A stretch of DNA of 64,000 bases from Demequina mangrovi. GTDB lineage: Bacteria; Actinomycetota; Actinomycetes; Actinomycetales; Demequinaceae. Positions 57,109-64,000 of the stretch are shown here, one piece after another (positions within the stretch are counted from its first letter, which is position 1; each line of letters starts with the position of its first letter). The stretch lies in contig NZ_BBLU01000015.1 of the NCBI RefSeq assembly GCF_000759715.1, positions 1-64,000 on the forward strand. The letters run 5' to 3'. A model generated the notes under the pieces. That model was not told the origin of the DNA and made no database searches. It was given only the letters and a program-made list of their open reading frames with translations. A program made the position numbers and the translations under genes.

Positions 57109-57162
57109 TTGACAGGGCTCGCCTGCAGGCGCAGGCTGAGGGCATTCGGTCGATCGACCGAA
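57109..57162 (+). promoter_or_regulatory. Promoter with palindromic operator of the TetR operon
   Basis: TTGACA at 57109-57114 is followed after 17 bases by CAGGCT (weak -10). The perfect 18-base palindrome TTCGGTCGATCGACCGAA at 57145-57162 covers the probable transcription start. The size and symmetry fit a TetR dimer site, and a TetR gene lies in the operon downstream. Confidence 0.7.
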
Positions 57163-57228
57163 CGAGCAAGGCTCAAGGAGCCGCGAACGCACCGGCGCCG
57201 TCCCCGTCAGAACAATGGAGTCCCCGAC

Positions 57229-57513
57229 ATGACCACCTACGACCTCGACAACCTCAACGTCCCCCGCGTCCTCGCCGCGGACCCGGGCATGGCCTTCGCG
57301 CACCTCGCGGTGCACTCGATGAAGCGCCGCATGCGCGAGCAGCTCGAGCCTTCAGAGGCCGCTGTCCCCACGGCCCGCCAGCGCGGCCTCCTCGACCGCC
57401 TCCTCGCGTCCGGCGGCACCGCGCTTCGCACGCCGCTCCGCCGGGTGCGCGACGCGTTCGCCGGCGCCCGTCCGAGCGACAGCCCCTTCGGCGGACGGCC
57501 CGCCGCGGCATGA
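57229..57513 (+). CDS. 94-residue protein, first gene of the TetR operon
   Basis: Unknown protein, Arg-rich in the second half and Pro/Gly-rich at the end. GGAG precedes the ATG at 57229 by eight bases. It overlaps the TetR start by 4 bases. No domain recognised. Confidence 0.65.
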   Translation: MTTYDLDNLNVPRVLAADPGMAFAHLAVHSMKRRMREQLEPSEAAVPTARQRGLLDRLLASGGTALRTPLRRVRDAFAGARPSDSPFGGRPAAA

Positions 57514-58109
57514 CGACCGCGAGCGCCACCGAGGCGACCACCACCGACCGGATCCTCGCGGCCTGCCGCGAGCAGATCCTGGCTGGCGGCGCCGCCTCGG
57601 TGTCGACGCGCAAGGTCGCCGACGCGGCCGGCGTCCCGCTGTCCCAGATCCACTACCACTTCGGCTCCAAGCGCGGCCTCATGCTCGCCACGCTCGAGGC
57701 CGAGGACACCCGCCTCGTCACCCGCCAGGCCGCGATGTACGCCGCCAACGAGCCCTTCGCCGTCCAATGGCGACGCGCATGCGACCACCTCGACGAGGAC
57801 CTCGACTCCGGCTACGTCCGGATCCTCCAGGAGATGGTCACCGCCGGCTACTCCGACGCCGACCTGCGCGCGCGCGTCCGCGCGATGCTCGACGGCTGGA
57901 CCGAGCTCATAGTCGACGCGCTGCGCTACCACTACGCGCACGGGCTGCGCCTCGGCAGCCTCACGGCCGAGGAGGCCTGCGCGCTCACCTCGGCGATCTT
58001 CCTCGGCGCCGAGGTCATGATCCTCACGGGCCTGACCGGCCCGTCCGCCCCAGTCCGCGACGCCCTGCGCGCCCTCGAGCCGATGCTCGCGGCCGCGCAG
58101 CAGCCCTGA
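57510..58109 (+). CDS. TetR-family regulator
   Basis: A 199-residue repressor. The N-terminal helix-turn-helix is clear (residues about 12-58: DRILAACREQIL, then STRKVADAAGVPLSQIHYHF). The C-terminal ligand domain has no identifiable partner. The likely operator is the palindrome at 57145-57162. Likely targets are its own operon, including the downstream fusion enzyme, and perhaps the divergent amidase. Confidence 0.9.
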   Translation: MTTASATEATTTDRILAACREQILAGGAASVSTRKVADAAGVPLSQIHYHFGSKRGLMLATLEAEDTRLVTRQAAMYAANEPFAVQWRRACDHLDEDLDSGYVRILQEMVTAGYSDADLRARVRAMLDGWTELIVDALRYHYAHGLRLGSLTAEEACALTSAIFLGAEVMILTGLTGPSAPVRDALRALEPMLAAAQQP

Positions 58110-58171
58110 CACCCGCCACGACCCCGCCAGCACCGCACAGTCCCCGAGTCCCTGAGTCCCCAGGAGTCCCC

Positions 58172-60316
58172 ATGCGCGCGGTCCTCCCCGCCTCCGACGG
58201 CGTCGTCGAGCGCGACGGCGCGCGCCTGCACTACGACGTCTACGACCACCTCTGCCCGCCCGGCGCCCCCACGATCGTGCTGCTGCCCACCTGGAGCATC
58301 GTCCACGCACGCGCCTGGAAGGCGCAGATCCCGTACCTGTCGCGATACTTCCGCGTGGTCGTCTACGACGCCGCCGGCTCGGGCAGGTCCACCGGGCCCA
58401 CGTACATGGCCCGGCACACGCAGGGCGCGTGGCGGGACGATGCGGTGGCCGTGATCGAGGCGACCTGCGACGCACCGGTGGTGGTCGCCGGGGTGTCGAT
58501 GGGCGGCACGCTCGCGTACAGCGTGCAGGCCTACCGGCCCGACCTGGTTGCGGGCGTGGTCACGATCGGCGCGGACCACCCGTTCCGCGTCGATCCGCCG
58601 GACTGGCGCGGCCCGGCGAACGCCCCCTACGACCCGGAGGCCAACCCCGTCCCGGTGCGCTGGGGCAAGTTCCACCCCGAGTACATGGAGGGCTCGTGGC
58701 CGGACTTCGTCAACTTCTTCATGGCGGAGGTCGGCTCGGATCCGCACTCGACCAAGCAGATCGACGACCTGGTCGGCTGGGCGCTCGAGCAGAACCCCCG
58801 CGTGCCCATCGCCGCGGTCGCGGACCGCTTCGACATCGATCTCGAGGACTGGCGCGGACGCCTCGCCGAGAGCACGATCCCCACGCTCATCATCCACGGG
58901 AGCGACGACCTCATCACCCACCCCGACAGCGCCCGCCTCGCGGCCGCCACGATCCCGACGGCGAGGCTCCTCATCGACGAGGGCGCCGGCCACATGCCCG
59001 GCTCGCGCTACCCCGTGCTCATCAACCACCGTATCCACGACTTCGCGGCCGAGGTTCTCGGCCAGCCTCCCCGCACCACGCTGGAGGTCGCCGCGTACGC
59101 GGCCCCCGCATCGTCCCGCCGCAAGGTGCTGTACCTCTCCTCGCCGATCGGGCTCGGCCACGCGCGCCGCGACGTCGCCATCGCGACGGAGCTCGCGGCG
59201 CACCATCCCGACCTCGAGATCGACTGGCTCGCACAGGACCCGGTGACGCGGGTGCTCGCCGAGGGAGGCCACCGGCTCCATCCCGCGTCGCGGCTGCTCG
59301 CGAGCGAGTCCGCGCACATCGAGCACGACTCCGGCGAGCACCGGCTCGACATCTTCGAGTCCTCGCGCGACCTGGACGAGATCCTGGTGCACAACTTCCA
59401 CGTCCTCGACGAGGTGCTCGCCGAGGGCGGCTACGACCTCGTCATCGCGGACGAGGCCTGGGATCTCGACTACCACCTCCACGAGAATCCGCGCCTCAAG
59501 CGCGCGCCGGTCGTGTGGATGACGGACTTCGTCGGCAACGTCCCGATGCCGAGCGGCGGGGAGCGCCAAGCCGAGGTGGTCGCGGACGTCAACCTCGAGA
59601 TGATCGAGCACATCGCGCGCCACCCCGAGATCCGCGACGCGAGCGTCTTCGTGGGCGACCCCGACGACATCGTGCCGGGCACGTTCGGCCCCGGACTGCC
59701 CGAGATCCGCGCGTGGACCGAGCAGCACTTCGACTTCTCCGGCTACATCGCGGGCTTCGACCCGCGCGCGTTCGGCGACCGCGAGAGGCTGCGCGCCTCG
59801 ATCGGCTTCGGGGAGCGCGAGAAGGTGTGCGTGGTCGCGGTCGGCGGCACCGGCGTGGGCCGCAGCCTGCTCGAGCGCGTCGCCGCCGCGGTCCCGGCGG
59901 CCCGGGCGCTCATCCCCGAGCTGCGCGTGGTCATCGTCACCGGTCCCCGCATCGATCCGCGCACGCTCCCGCAGGTGCCGGGCGTCGAGTATCACGCGTA
60001 CGTCGACCGCCTCTACCGGTGGCTCGCGGCGTGCGACGTCGCGATCGTCCAGGGCGGCCTCACCACCACGATGGAGCTCACCGCCGCCAAGGTGCCCTTC
60101 CTCTACGTGCCGCTGCGGGACCACTTCGAGCAGAACGTCCACGTGCGGGCGCGGCTCGAGCGCTACCGCGCGGGCCGCTGCCTGGAGTACGACGCGCTCA
60201 CGCCCACGACCGTCGCGGACGCGCTCGTCGACCTCCTCGGCAGCGAGGTCGACTACCTCGACGTCGCGACTGACGGGGCGGCGAGGGCGGCCGAGCGGAT
60301 CGGCCGGCTGCTCTAG
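58172..60316 (+). CDS. Alpha/beta-hydrolase fused to a glycosyltransferase
   Basis: A 714-residue two-domain enzyme. Residues 1 to about 290 are an alpha/beta hydrolase with nucleophile Ser109 (GVSMGG), the acid in HGSDDLI and the base in GAGHMPG. From about 320 a GT-B glycosyltransferase with GT1/MurG-like motifs follows: YLSSPIGLGHARRD (acceptor side) and VQGGLTTTMELTAAKVPFLYVP (donor side). The substrate is unknown. It lies in the TetR operon, and AGGAG precedes the ATG by six bases within an 8-base tandem repeat. Confidence 0.82.
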   Translation: MRAVLPASDGVVERDGARLHYDVYDHLCPPGAPTIVLLPTWSIVHARAWKAQIPYLSRYFRVVVYDAAGSGRSTGPTYMARHTQGAWRDDAVAVIEATCDAPVVVAGVSMGGTLAYSVQAYRPDLVAGVVTIGADHPFRVDPPDWRGPANAPYDPEANPVPVRWGKFHPEYMEGSWPDFVNFFMAEVGSDPHSTKQIDDLVGWALEQNPRVPIAAVADRFDIDLEDWRGRLAESTIPTLIIHGSDDLITHPDSARLAAATIPTARLLIDEGAGHMPGSRYPVLINHRIHDFAAEVLGQPPRTTLEVAAYAAPASSRRKVLYLSSPIGLGHARRDVAIATELAAHHPDLEIDWLAQDPVTRVLAEGGHRLHPASRLLASESAHIEHDSGEHRLDIFESSRDLDEILVHNFHVLDEVLAEGGYDLVIADEAWDLDYHLHENPRLKRAPVVWMTDFVGNVPMPSGGERQAEVVADVNLEMIEHIARHPEIRDASVFVGDPDDIVPGTFGPGLPEIRAWTEQHFDFSGYIAGFDPRAFGDRERLRASIGFGEREKVCVVAVGGTGVGRSLLERVAAAVPAARALIPELRVVIVTGPRIDPRTLPQVPGVEYHAYVDRLYRWLAACDVAIVQGGLTTTMELTAAKVPFLYVPLRDHFEQNVHVRARLERYRAGRCLEYDALTPTTVADALVDLLGSEVDYLDVATDGAARAAERIGRLL

Positions 60317-60527
60317 GGCTCGGGTAGGCGAGGGCCGGGTGCGGCGCCGCTCTCCGCCCTCGCGGAACTCGCGCGAATCGTGCCGTTTCCGCTCGTGCCA
60401 GGGGCGCCGCCCTTGCCGATCGCGTCGCCGCCTGGCGGCGCCCGTTCGCGCCCTCGCGTGCCACGCCGCCCGCGACTTACCCTGACCCCGAGCACCGCCT
60501 CGGGCTCCCGGCACGAAACGAGCGTCC

Positions 60528-60869
60528 ATGACCGACGTCCGCGACCTCATCGACTTCGACACGCCGCACAACTACGCGGAGCTCCTCGCCCGGGCGGGCA
60601 GCACCCGCGACGCCGCGCACTGCACGCTGTGCGGGCTCGACTCGGACCCCCTCCCCCCGACGAGCCTCTCGCTCATCAAGTACCGCCAGACGGGCAGCGC
60701 GAAGGGCTCGAGCCGGCTCTACTGCGACGTGCACCTCGCCGAGTGGCGGGACGATGCGCGGGCGGCCAGGCGTCCCGGCCGCCGCGGCGCGGAGCCTCCC
60801 CAGCACACGATCTGCCCCACGTGCTTCATGCAGATGCCGCTCACCGGCGGCTGCCAGAACTGTGAGTAA
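60528..60869 (+). CDS. NYADLLAL-type small zinc-site protein, copy 2, with extra Cys tail
   Basis: A 113-residue divergent member: NYAELLARAG, then CTLC and CDVH for the first site. Unlike the others it carries a C-terminal extension ending CPTCFMQMPLTGGCQNCE, a second probable zinc site that matches the tail of the protein at 43953-44336. Confidence 0.72.
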   Translation: MTDVRDLIDFDTPHNYAELLARAGSTRDAAHCTLCGLDSDPLPPTSLSLIKYRQTGSAKGSSRLYCDVHLAEWRDDARAARRPGRRGAEPPQHTICPTCFMQMPLTGGCQNCE

Positions 60870-60976
60870 CTCGACATACCGGACCCGCGGATGCGGGACC
60901 AACGCCCCTCGTTGCGAGTGAGATCACGTCGTTACGGTGGAAAGGAGCGAGACACGACGACGGATGGGGGGCTCGC

Positions 60977-61216
60977 ATGACGGACACGGCCACGCACCTC
61001 AGCCTCGACAACTACGCGGACCTGCTCGCCCTCGCCGAGGTGGTGCGCGCGACCGCACGGTGCAGCGCGTGCGGCGCGGACTCCGCCCCGGTGCGCACCG
61101 ACGCGCTGTGGGTGCTGCACGACCGCACCGACGCGTCGCTCAGCGCCCCGCGCCTCCTGTGCGCGCGGCACGCGGCGCAATGGAGCCGCACGGGCATCCA
61201 CCCCTCGTGGCGCTGA
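60977..61216 (+). CDS. NYADLLAL small zinc-site protein, copy 3
   Basis: A 79-residue protein with LSLDNYADLLALAEVV, CSAC and CARH. A G-rich ribosome-binding site precedes the ATG. It is closely related to copies 1 and 4 and converges on tdk with only 7 bp between. Confidence 0.75.
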   Translation: MTDTATHLSLDNYADLLALAEVVRATARCSACGADSAPVRTDALWVLHDRTDASLSAPRLLCARHAAQWSRTGIHPSWR

Positions 61217-61223
61217 CGCCGGC

Positions 61224-61853
61224 TCAGAACAGCGGCTGCGCGCCGGTCTCGTCCTCGGGAACGCCCGCCGCGCGGACCGGTCCGACCTTCTCGAGGTAGC
61301 AGGCGCCGCACAGCGACTCGTAGTCGGCCTGCTGACCGTCGATCGCGACCTGCTCGCCGTGGCTCACGAACACCCCGCCGATGACGCGGCCGTTGAAGAT
61401 CGCCTTGGACCCGCAGCGGCAGATGGTCTTGAGCTCCTCGATCGCGTGGGCGATCTCGAGGAGCCGCAGCGAGCCGGGGAACGAGTGCGTCATGAAGTCG
61501 CCGCGCAGCCCGTAGCAGAGCACCGGCACGCCGTGGCGGACCGCGACCACGAAGGCCTCGTCGACCTGCGCAGGCGTGAGGAACTGGGCCTCGTCGATGA
61601 AGACCGCGTCGATGCCCTCGAGCGGACGATGCGCGACCAGGGCCTCGAGGAGTGAGTCCTCCCCGCCGAGCAGCACGTCGACCTGGCGCTCGACGCCGAG
61701 CCTCGAGGAGACCGACCGGCCCGCCTTGGTGTCGATGCCGGGCTTGACGATGACCGGGTGCTGGTCGCGCTCCTCGTAGTTGTACGCCGCGGTCAGCAGG
61801 AGCGCCGACTTGGACGAGTTCATCGCCCCGTACCGGAAGTACAGCTTCGCCAT
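61224..61853 (-). CDS. tdk: Thymidine kinase
   Basis: A 209-residue type II thymidine kinase that phosphorylates thymidine with ATP in the salvage pathway. The P-loop is GAMNSSKS at residues 9-16. Walker B/catalytic base is FIDEAQF. Zinc is held by CRCG and CGACYL cysteines. The length is normal for the family. The start MAKLYFRYG at 61853 was preferred over the longer frame. Confidence 0.96.
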   Translation of the reverse strand: MAKLYFRYGAMNSSKSALLLTAAYNYEERDQHPVIVKPGIDTKAGRSVSSRLGVERQVDVLLGGEDSLLEALVAHRPLEGIDAVFIDEAQFLTPAQVDEAFVVAVRHGVPVLCYGLRGDFMTHSFPGSLRLLEIAHAIEELKTICRCGSKAIFNGRVIGGVFVSHGEQVAIDGQQADYESLCGACYLEKVGPVRAAGVPEDETGAQPLF

Positions 61854-62048
61854 CTCAGCCCTTCTCGCGCGCCACCGATCACCGGAAACCTTAGCGGCGC
61901 ACCGGGCTGCGCCGGACCGCCCGGCGTGTCTCCCGCGCATCGTCCCTGCACCGCGGACGATGCGGGACCATCGGCCCCTCGGGGGTCACCGGGCCGCGCT
62001 AGGGTGTGCGGACCCGATGACAACGACGTCACCTCCTGGGAGCTGAGA

Positions 62049-62315
62049 ATGATCGACGACCGCGCGGACCACGCCGGCCTCACGCTCGACAACTACGCGG
62101 ACCTGCTCGCCCTCGCCGGCGTGGCCTCGGCCCGCGCGCAGTGCTCGTACTGCCCGCCGGACCACGATGCGGTCCCGGCCAACGCGCTCTATCTGCTGCA
62201 CGACCGCTCCGGCGACACCGAGAACGTGGGCCTCATGTGCCCCGAGCACGCGGGCGAGTGGTGCCGCACCGGCCTGGTCGGCGTCGCCGCGCCGCTGGCC
62301 TCCCCCGGCCGCTGA
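62049..62315 (+). CDS. NYADLLAL small zinc-site protein, copy 4
   Basis: An 88-residue protein with LTLDNYADLLALAGV, CSYC and CPEH. GGGAG is upstream of the ATG at 62049. It is the fourth paralogue in the window. Confidence 0.75.
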   Translation: MIDDRADHAGLTLDNYADLLALAGVASARAQCSYCPPDHDAVPANALYLLHDRSGDTENVGLMCPEHAGEWCRTGLVGVAAPLASPGR

Positions 62316-62684
62316 CAGGGGCGGGACCGACACCCGCCGCCCGCACCCGCTTCCCGCGTTCGTCCGCGCGCGTCGGCGCGCGCAGGAGATGCACGATGCG
62401 GCGCCCTCGCACCTTTCATGCACGAAGGCACGGGGCGGCCGGGGCGGGAGGCGCGGCCGGGGTGCGGCAGGCCCGAGCGACGCGCCGCCATCGCCCCACG
62501 CACACTCGTGCGTGAAAGGTGCGAGGACCGTGCACGGCGCACCACCTCGCACGCGGCGCTCGTGCATGAAAGGTGCGAGGACCGCGCATGCCGCCCCACG
62601 GCGGCGCACGGCAGGGTGGCGTGGCCCCACGCGGATCGTCGACCGGCCCCCACGCCGCCGCACCCTGCGACGTAGCCTGGCCGC
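62316..62684. other. Gene-free stretch with the second 54-bp repeat array
   Basis: No credible gene in 369 bases upstream of the MFS exporter. It contains the repeat array described next. Frames here only translate the repeat. Confidence 0.7.
62405..62584. repeat. Second repeat array: one plus and two minus cores
   Basis: TTTCATGCACGAAGGCACGG lies in plus orientation (core at 62414). The reverse core CTCGTGC(A/G)TGAAAGGTGCGA appears at about 62505 and 62559, 54 bp apart. The core and period match the array at 4584-4769, but with opposite dominant orientation. Confidence 0.9.
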
Positions 62685-64000
62685 ATGGCCGACTCTCCCC
62701 CGGCACGCGACGCGGGCGCCCCCTCGGCGACCCGCACGCAGATCACCGTCCTCTGGATCGCGATCCTCGGGAGCTTCGTCGCCTTCCTCGACGGCAGCAT
62801 CGTCACCGTCGCGCTGCCCGCGATCGCCCGCGACCTCGGCGGCGGCGTCGCGCTCCAGCAGTGGGTGGTGGACGCGTACCTCATCACGCTCGGCGCGCTC
62901 ATCCTCGTCGCGGGCTCGCTCTCGGATCAGTTCGGCCGCCTGCGGGTGCTCACCGTCGGGCTGATCGGCTTCGGCGCGATGTCCGTGCTGATCGCGCTCG
63001 CCCCCACCGGGCCGGTGCTCATCGGCGCGCGTCTGCTTCAGGGCGTTGCGGGCGCCCTCCTGGTCCCCAGCAGCCTCGCGCTCATCATGAGCACGTTCCG
63101 CGGCGCGGCCCAGGCGAAGGCCATCGGCACGTGGACCGGCGCGACCACCGGAGCCTTCGTCGCGGGCCCCGTGCTCGGCGGGCTCCTCACCGACTACGCG
63201 TCGTGGCGCTGGGCCTTCGCGATCAACGTCCTCCCGATCGCCGCGACGCTCCTCCTCGTCGCGCGCCTCGACCACCCGGACACACGACGCGAGAACGCCT
63301 CGGTGGACTATGCGGGTGCGATCCTCTGCACCGTCGGCCTCGGCGCCGCGGTCTTCGCTCTCGTCGAGGAGCCGCACCTCGGCTGGTCGGATCCCGCGAT
63401 CTGGGGCTCGGCCGCGATCGGCGTGATCGCGACCGCAGCCTTCCTGCGCCGGCAGGCGACCGCGCGCGACCCCATGCTCCCGCTCAGCCTGTTCCGCGCC
63501 CGCAACTTCGCGTGGGGCAACCTCACCACGTGGTTCGCGTACGGCGCGCTCGCCCTCAACGGCTTCATCGTGAGCGTCTACCTGCAGCAGGGCGCGGGCC
63601 TGTCCGCGACCGCGGCCGGCCTCACCGAGCTCCCCATCACGGTGCTGATGATCCTGTTCAGCTCGCGCGTCGGCACGCTGGGCGCCCGCTTCGGGCCGCG
63701 GATCTTCATGACGGTCGGCCCGCTCGTCATGGCGGTCGGCTCGTTCATGCTCGTGGCGATCTCCGAGGACTTCGACTACTGGACGCAGGCGCTCCCGGGA
63801 ATCGTGGTCTTCGGCATCGGCCTCACGCTCATGGTCGCGCCGCTGACCTCCGCGATCCTCGGCGCGATCGAGTCCGAGCGCTCCGGGATCGCGAGCGCGG
63901 TCAACAACGCGGTCGCGCGCATCGCCGGGCTGGTCGCGATCGCGCTCATCGGCACCATCGTGGGCGGCGAGCTCGACCTCGACGGCTTCCACCGCGCCAC
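62685..64000 (+). CDS. MFS exporter (EmrB/QacA, DHA2 type), 3'-truncated
   Basis: The first 438 residues of a 14-helix major facilitator drug/proton antiporter. It contains TM1 with SFVAFLDGSIVTVALPAI and the motif C-like WTGATTGAFVAGPVLGG. The SLSDQFGRLR loop between TM2 and TM3 is motif A. The frame is open to the last base of the window. The start is the ATG at 62685. The substrate is unknown. Confidence 0.9.
   Translation, partial: MADSPPARDAGAPSATRTQITVLWIAILGSFVAFLDGSIVTVALPAIARDLGGGVALQQWVVDAYLITLGALILVAGSLSDQFGRLRVLTVGLIGFGAMSVLIALAPTGPVLIGARLLQGVAGALLVPSSLALIMSTFRGAAQAKAIGTWTGATTGAFVAGPVLGGLLTDYASWRWAFAINVLPIAATLLLVARLDHPDTRRENASVDYAGAILCTVGLGAAVFALVEEPHLGWSDPAIWGSAAIGVIATAAFLRRQATARDPMLPLSLFRARNFAWGNLTTWFAYGALALNGFIVSVYLQQGAGLSATAAGLTELPITVLMILFSSRVGTLGARFGPRIFMTVGPLVMAVGSFMLVAISEDFDYWTQALPGIVVFGIGLTLMVAPLTSAILGAIESERSGIASAVNNAVARIAGLVAIALIGTIVGGELDLDGFHRA

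Noticed and set aside
57932..60571. An 879-residue open frame on the minus strand opposite the fusion enzyme
   Set aside because: It is an antisense shadow of a high-GC gene with no recognisable motif. The same applies to long frames opposite sbcC (298-1977), drmD (17903-20014), drmB (27331-29895), the UvrD helicase (52025-54166) and the MFS exporter (61986-63992).

Overview
The window is a 64-kb piece of a high-GC (about 70 % by eye) chromosome from an actinobacterium. GTG starts are frequent, genes overlap tightly (ATGA/GTGA), and a mycobacterial-type DosR-like box is present. A chemoreceptor suggests motility. A motile Micrococcales-type organism fits, but nothing here fixes the genus. No rRNA, tRNA, IS element or CRISPR array was seen.

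Left end (1-4.8 kb): the 3' part of sbcC, a methyl-accepting chemotaxis protein with a DosR-like palindrome in its promoter, a DUF3800-type gene, and a gene-free stretch holding a 54/55-bp tandem repeat. A related repeat array recurs 58 kb away at 62.4-62.6 kb.

Hydrogenase operon (13.35 down to 4.8 kb, minus strand): ten genes in the order hydB, hydG, 5'-nucleotidase, small subunit, large subunit, maturation protease, hypC, EamA permease, a hydrogenase-linked unknown, and a CbiM/NikM-type Co/Ni importer. The subunit set is that of a cytoplasmic NAD(P)-linked group 3b [NiFe] hydrogenase. DosR-like boxes stand before hydB and before the small subunit gene. The DNA around the two starts is a 47-bp near-identical duplication, and the second copy now encodes a 16-codon leader peptide ending one base before the small-subunit start.

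Defence island (13.5-42.8 kb): an AIPR abortive-infection protein, a C5 cytosine methyltransferase, then drmD-drmMI-drmA-drmB-drmC (class 1 DISARM plus an extra cytosine methyltransferase). This is followed by a three-gene cassette I cannot assign to a known system: a divergent PH-like-domain protein, a SNF2 helicase and a HelD/UvrD-like ATPase. Next come a DUF262-HNH (GmrSD-like) protein on the minus strand and an mcrB-mcrC-DUF429 operon. Several genes here, or parts of them, have visibly lower GC, which suggests transfer and domain exchange.

Right part (43-64 kb): ordinary chromosomal and small accessory genes. These include a NERD protein, an orphan Hcp-like protein, a NYN protein, two RHH/AbrB-PIN toxin-antitoxin pairs around an MscS channel, a membrane beta-lactamase-fold serine hydrolase, a UvrD helicase, a secreted CHAP protein, an amidase, a TetR operon with a palindromic operator and a hydrolase-glycosyltransferase fusion, thymidine kinase and the start of an MFS exporter. 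Between 55 and 62.3 kb lie four paralogous small zinc-site proteins that share an NYA[DE]LLA motif.

Across the whole window the decamer GGACGATGCG occurs about 25 times on the two strands, against well under one expected from composition. It is sparser in the defence island.
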